NCBI GenBank assembly: GCA_017380355.1
Contig: JAFOED010000019.1
Span: 1 to 9,013 of the forward strand
Direction of reading: 5' to 3'
DNA: 9,013 nt
DNA from: Ruminococcus sp.
Lineage (GTDB): Bacteria > Bacillota > Clostridia > Oscillospirales > Acutalibacteraceae
This document shows positions 6,927 to 9,013 of the stretch, in pieces. The notes beneath the pieces were generated by a model that was not told where the DNA came from, searched no databases, and was given only the letters and a program-made list of their open reading frames with translations. Numbering within the stretch: position 1 is the stretch's first letter; every line of letters begins with the position of its first letter. The position numbers and the translations under genes are program-made.

Positions 6927-7130
6927 TCAGTCTTCTTCATACGCGATGATGTCTTCTACTTTGCAGTCAAGCGCTTTACAAATTGCGTCTAAAGTAGAAA
7001 AACGGATTGCTTTAGCTTTATTATTTTTCAGAATCGAGAGATTAGCAAGCGTTATGCCGACTTTATCACTAAGTTCGTTGAGCGACATTTTACGCTTCGC
7101 CATCATTACATCAAGGTTTATTACAATCAT
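6927..7130 (-). CDS. YozG-type XRE/Cro-CI family small transcriptional regulator
   Basis: The 67-residue protein is almost entirely one helix-turn-helix domain (HTH_26/YozG type). It shows an N-terminal beta strand MIVINLDVMMAKRKMS, then LNELSDKVGIT (helix 2), LANLSILKNNKAKAIRF (recognition helix and wing-like loop) and the typical end STLDAICKALDCKVEDIIAY. Proteins of this family lie next to DUF2975 membrane proteins, as with B. subtilis yozG-yoaS. Here the DUF2975 gene ends 8 bp upstream, and the AGGTGA RBS (7135-7140) overlaps that gene's stop codon (7139-7141), so the two are probably translationally coupled. It probably binds DNA as a dimer, and regulation of its own promoter is a reasonable inference. 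No sensor domain is present, so a signal may come through the DUF2975 partner. Confidence 0.95.
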   Translation of the reverse strand: MIVINLDVMMAKRKMSLNELSDKVGITLANLSILKNNKAKAIRFSTLDAICKALDCKVEDIIAYEED

Positions 7131-7138
7131 ACTATCAC

Positions 7139-7612
7139 CTACACAGTAAGGTCGTTTTCGTCTTTAATTTCTGTCGCTTCGTCTATTACATTCTTGACAA
7201 CTCGCAGGCACAAACACAAAAACAAGGTGATAAAAGACATAATAAGCGCTAGCTGGAAGTAAACTCCTAATAACGCAAAAGCTAAACAGATACCAAAACA
7301 GCTCCACGCAACATAACGAATAAAAGCTACGCTTTCTTTTGTAAACACAAGTCCTTTCTTGATACGCAAAAGCAAAAGTATCGAAAAAACATCTGCAGAA
7401 ACAATAAACGCATACAAAAAGTAGGAAACTATATGTACAAAAATTCTGCCACCAGTTGTTATATCTGAGCGGTTTCCGATGTTGTCCGGTGTATCAATCA
7501 ACAAATCGATAACTGTAGGCATAAAGAACACCGCCGCAACACACAGCGCAAGAAAAACAAAGGCTATTACTAATGAAAGGTTTGTCGAACGTTTAGTAGA
7601 AATTTTCAGCAT
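7139..7612 (-). CDS. DUF2975 family membrane protein
   Basis: The 157-residue protein has about four transmembrane segments (roughly 11-33, 56-82, 99-117, 119-138). Between the second and third lies the family signature RIKKGLVFTKESVAFIR (83-99), and the C-terminus carries the conserved 'A.EIKDENDLTV' ending. DUF2975 proteins are paired with YozG-type regulators in many Firmicutes; their biochemical role is not established, and control of the regulator by the membrane protein is a hypothesis. It is the first gene of the minus-strand envelope operon, about 24 nt downstream of a predicted transcription start. GGAGGA (7617-7622) lies 4 nt before the ATG. Confidence 0.93.
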   Translation of the reverse strand: MLKISTKRSTNLSLVIAFVFLALCVAAVFFMPTVIDLLIDTPDNIGNRSDITTGGRIFVHIVSYFLYAFIVSADVFSILLLLRIKKGLVFTKESVAFIRYVAWSCFGICLAFALLGVYFQLALIMSFITLFLCLCLRVVKNVIDEATEIKDENDLTV

Positions 7613-7622
7613 AACATCCTCC

Positions 7623-7637
7623 GAAAAGTATTTTCTA
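7623..7637. promoter_or_regulatory. Palindrome in the leader of the DUF2975/XRE operon, possible operator
   Basis: GAAAAGTATTTTCTA contains GAAAA-GTA-TTTTC, an exact 5-bp inverted repeat. It sits between the predicted start of transcription (~7636) and the RBS at 7617-7622. Its TTTTCTA half matches the palindrome at 7760-7778 in the divergent promoter. AT-rich palindromes can arise by chance. Confidence 0.35.
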
Positions 7638-7642
7638 CCTCT

Positions 7643-7671
7643 AAAATAGCACCATCTATACCGAAAGTCAA
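7643..7671 (-). promoter_or_regulatory. Sigma-A-type promoter of the DUF2975/XRE/DUF4173 operon
   Basis: On the minus strand, -35 TTGACT (7666-7671) and -10 TATTTT (7643-7648) are separated by 17 bp, with a start predicted near 7636. No internal terminator is seen before the lipoprotein gene, so it may drive all five genes down to 4072. Confidence 0.7.
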
Positions 7672-7740
7672 TATATTTTTATTGTTTTTCGATAAATTTT
7701 ATAGGTTACATAACTGTTTCTTCCTTTTTTAATTCTTTTA

Positions 7741-7749
7741 TGGTATAAT
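7741..7749 (+). promoter_or_regulatory. Extended -10 promoter of the ketopantoate reductase gene
   Basis: TGGTATAAT is a consensus extended -10 element. The -35 region at the right distance (about 7721-7726, TTCCTT) is poor, which fits an extended -10 promoter. Transcription would start near 7756, about 42 nt before the ATG. It is divergent from the promoter at 7643-7671. Confidence 0.7.
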
Positions 7750-7759
7750 TCGCAAGGTT

Positions 7760-7778
7760 TAGAAAAGGATATTTTCTA
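7760..7778. promoter_or_regulatory. Perfect palindrome TAGAAAA-N5-TTTTCTA downstream of the panE-like promoter
   Basis: Seven-bp arms (7760-7766 and 7772-7778) are exact inverted copies around GGATA. The site lies just after the predicted start of transcription, where a repressor would block elongation or initiation. It shares its half-site with the leader of the divergent operon that encodes an XRE regulator. Confidence 0.45.
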
Positions 7779-7784
7779 TATTTT

Positions 7785-7790
7785 GAGGGG
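7785..7790 (+). promoter_or_regulatory. Ribosome binding site that decides the start at 7798
   Basis: GAGGGG lies 7 nt before ATG 7798. A longer in-frame reading from TTG 7783 would place the start inside this ribosome binding site, so the ATG is preferred. Confidence 0.75.
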
Positions 7791-7797
7791 TAATTTT

Positions 7798-8814
7798 ATG
7801 AAAAGATATGCTATATACGGCGCAGGTTCACTAGGTACAGTGCTCGGCGCTTACATCACCAAAAAAGGTGTTGACATCGACCTTGTTAACCGCAACCGTG
7901 CTCACGTTGATGCGCTTAACGAAAACGGCGCAACTATAACAGGAAGTGTAGAGTTAAACGTTCCAGTAAAAGCTATTCTTCCTGACCAGATGGAGGGTAA
8001 ATACGACGTAATTCTGCTTATGACAAAGCAGCTTTTTAACCGAGAAGTTGTCACATTTTTACGCGATTACTTAGCGTATGATGGTGTTATCGTTACTCTG
8101 CAAAACGGCTTACCTGAGCCGATTATCGCAGAAATCGTCGGTGAAAACCGTACTATGGGCTGTACTGTTGAATGGGGCGCAACACTCAAATCTCCGGGTG
8201 TGTGCGAGCTTACAAGTGACCCACAGTCACTGTACTTCCACATGGGCAAAATGAAGGGTATCACACAGGAGCAGTTCAAGACAGTTAAAGAACTTTTAGA
8301 GCTTATGTGTCCTGTACACGAAGAGGATAACCTCATCGGTGCAAGATGGTCAAAGCTTCTGATTAACGCTACTTTCTCGGGACTTGGCACAGTTATCGGT
8401 GGTACTTTCGGTGACGTTGCTAATAACAAAGAGACAAAGAAGCTCGCTATCCGCTGTATCAAAGAAGTTATCGATGTTGGTCGAGCTGCGGGTGCAACAT
8501 TTACTCCTGTACAGGGCAAGGATATCACAAAGCTCTTCTACTATAAAAACGCTATCAAACGCGCTATCGGTACCCTCATCATCCCTATCGCGATGAAGAA
8601 ACACGCTTTGATTGAGCCATCAATGTTACAGGACATCAAGAAAGGCAAGCCATGTGAAATCGAGGCTATTAATGGTGTTGTGTGCGAATGGGGTAAACGC
8701 TATGACATTCCTACTCCAATTAACGACCGTATTGTCGAAGTTATAAAAAAAGAACAGAGTGGAGAACTTACTCCAAAATACGAAAACATTCAGTTGTTCT
8801 CTGACTTAATATAA
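7798..8814 (+). CDS. panE: 2-dehydropantoate 2-reductase (ketopantoate reductase) family protein, PanE/ApbA-like
   Basis: The enzyme family reduces 2-dehydropantoate to pantoate with NADPH, a step of pantothenate/CoA synthesis in the cytoplasm. The 338-residue product shows the N-terminal Rossmann fold with GAGSLG (8-13), MTKQ with Lys77, and LQNG (101-104). The C-terminal helical domain has ARWSKLLINA with Lys186 and Asn190 at the positions of E. coli Lys176 and Asn180, and SMLQDIKKGKPCEIEAING with Glu287 at the E. coli Glu256 position. It is ~35 residues longer than E. coli PanE (303), mainly from extra sequence before the SMLQD motif (about 245-273). No other pantothenate gene is visible, and the family includes paralogues acting on other 2-keto acids, so the exact substrate is uncertain. 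It has its own extended -10 promoter and a leader palindrome. The start at ATG 7798 follows GAGGGG by 7 nt. Confidence 0.9.
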   Translation: MKRYAIYGAGSLGTVLGAYITKKGVDIDLVNRNRAHVDALNENGATITGSVELNVPVKAILPDQMEGKYDVILLMTKQLFNREVVTFLRDYLAYDGVIVTLQNGLPEPIIAEIVGENRTMGCTVEWGATLKSPGVCELTSDPQSLYFHMGKMKGITQEQFKTVKELLELMCPVHEEDNLIGARWSKLLINATFSGLGTVIGGTFGDVANNKETKKLAIRCIKEVIDVGRAAGATFTPVQGKDITKLFYYKNAIKRAIGTLIIPIAMKKHALIEPSMLQDIKKGKPCEIEAINGVVCEWGKRYDIPTPINDRIVEVIKKEQSGELTPKYENIQLFSDLI

Positions 8815-8820
8815 ACTAAA

Positions 8821-8839
8821 GCCACCCAAAAAGGGCGGC
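8821..8839 (-). terminator. Hairpin with U-rich tail, terminator for a transcript entering from the right
   Basis: On the minus strand GCCGCCC pairs with GGGTGGC (one G-U) around a TTTTT loop and is followed by TTTAGTTTATATT. On the plus strand the same hairpin has an A-C mismatch and no T run, so it would be a poor terminator for the panE-like gene that ends at 8814. No better plus-strand terminator is visible in the window. Confidence 0.6.
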
Positions 8840-8940
8840 GCAATGTAGTGATTTAATAGCCTTAAATCAATTCTTTTGTCGAATGACTGTGTTAAAGCAC
8901 TCGAAATACGACAGTATTTCATCGTGCTTACGCCTTGTCC
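8821..8940 (-). ncRNA. Candidate structured RNA or structured dispersed repeat
   Basis: Read on the minus strand, four hairpins follow each other. The first is AAGCAC/GTGCTT closing a GAAATAC-TGTC-GTATTTC stem (8895-8929). The second is a short TCATTC/GAATTGA stem with a bulge (about 8868-8887), the third GATTTAA-GGCTA-TTAAATC (8850-8868), and the last the terminator-like stem at 8821-8839. No protein gene explains the 8815-9013 stretch convincingly. It could be the 3' part of a non-coding RNA, a 3' UTR of a gene beyond the window, or a palindromic dispersed repeat. I know no named RNA family that fits, and the 5' boundary is uncertain. Confidence 0.4.
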
Positions 8941-9013
8941 TTCACGCAAAATAATAAGATTTAAGGTGCTACGCAGTTTAAAGTTAGATATTTTTTGTTT
9001 AGACAAAATGAAA

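Noticed and set aside
7783..7797. TTG start extending the panE-like protein by five residues
   Set aside because: The TTG overlaps the GAGGGG ribosome binding site; ATG 7798 has ideal spacing and begins the Rossmann strand directly (MKRYAIYGAG).
8067..8528. Minus-strand open frame of 153 codons inside the panE-like gene
   Set aside because: The opposite frame has unambiguous conserved reductase motifs, and this one has no RBS or family features.
8806..9006. Minus-strand open frame of 66 codons ending ...IAPPFLGGFSLY
   Set aside because: It needs a TTG start without a convincing RBS, runs straight through the terminator-like hairpin and overlaps the reductase stop. The hairpins explain the segment better, although similar small peptides could be predicted wherever this repeat occurs.
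1..9013. CRISPR arrays, tRNA or rRNA genes, insertion sequences, transposase or integrase genes
   Set aside because: I saw no evenly spaced short repeats, no cloverleaf or rRNA-like sequence, and no transposase or recombinase motifs on either strand. The only long direct repeat is the pair at 5731-5824 and 6274-6367.

Overview
The window looks like a chromosomal stretch of a low-GC Gram-positive bacterium, most likely a gut-type Clostridia (Oscillospirales/Lachnospirales-like). The evidence is strong AGGAGG-type ribosome binding sites, sigma-A-type promoters with 17-bp spacers, short hairpin-plus-U terminators, and protein families common in that group (YozG-type XRE regulator with DUF2975, DUF4173 membrane protein, TIR/NB-ARC/TPR protein). 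The lineage is inferred from style and families, not from a marker gene.

Left part (1-900, plus strand): the 3' tail of a gene cut by the window edge (its visible end resembles the end of a sigma-factor region 4) overlaps by ATGA the start of a single-pass membrane protein of unknown function. A bidirectional hairpin terminator closes this operon against a convergent gene.

Defence-like gene (906-3336, minus strand): a 789-residue TIR + NB-ARC STAND ATPase + TPR protein, with the architecture of plant TNL immune receptors but TPRs in place of LRRs. It has its own promoter (TTTACT-17-TATAAT) and sits between two nearly identical hairpin terminators, so it is a self-contained transcription unit. 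This is the best candidate for an antiphage or NAD-depleting function.

Envelope operon (3384-7671, minus strand): a TTGACT-17-TATTTT promoter drives DUF2975 membrane protein, YozG-type XRE regulator, a single-pass exported protein, a small multi-pass protein and a large DUF4173 multi-pass protein. A small lipoprotein with its own promoter follows. The DUF2975 and regulator genes are translationally coupled. The two multi-pass genes begin with nearly identical leaders, start sites and first 17 codons. These belong to a ~94-bp direct repeat spaced exactly 543 bp, and the upstream copy carries what looks like the decayed tail of a lost tandem paralogue.

Right part (7744-9013): a divergent extended -10 promoter drives a ketopantoate reductase family gene (panE-like) with all key residues. 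The last ~200 bp has no convincing protein gene. Read on the minus strand it holds several hairpins in a row, the last followed by a U-rich tract, which suggests the 3' end of a structured RNA or a structured dispersed repeat entering from the right. The divergent promoter region has AGAAAA/TTTTCT palindromes just downstream of both predicted transcription starts, possible operators for the XRE regulator.
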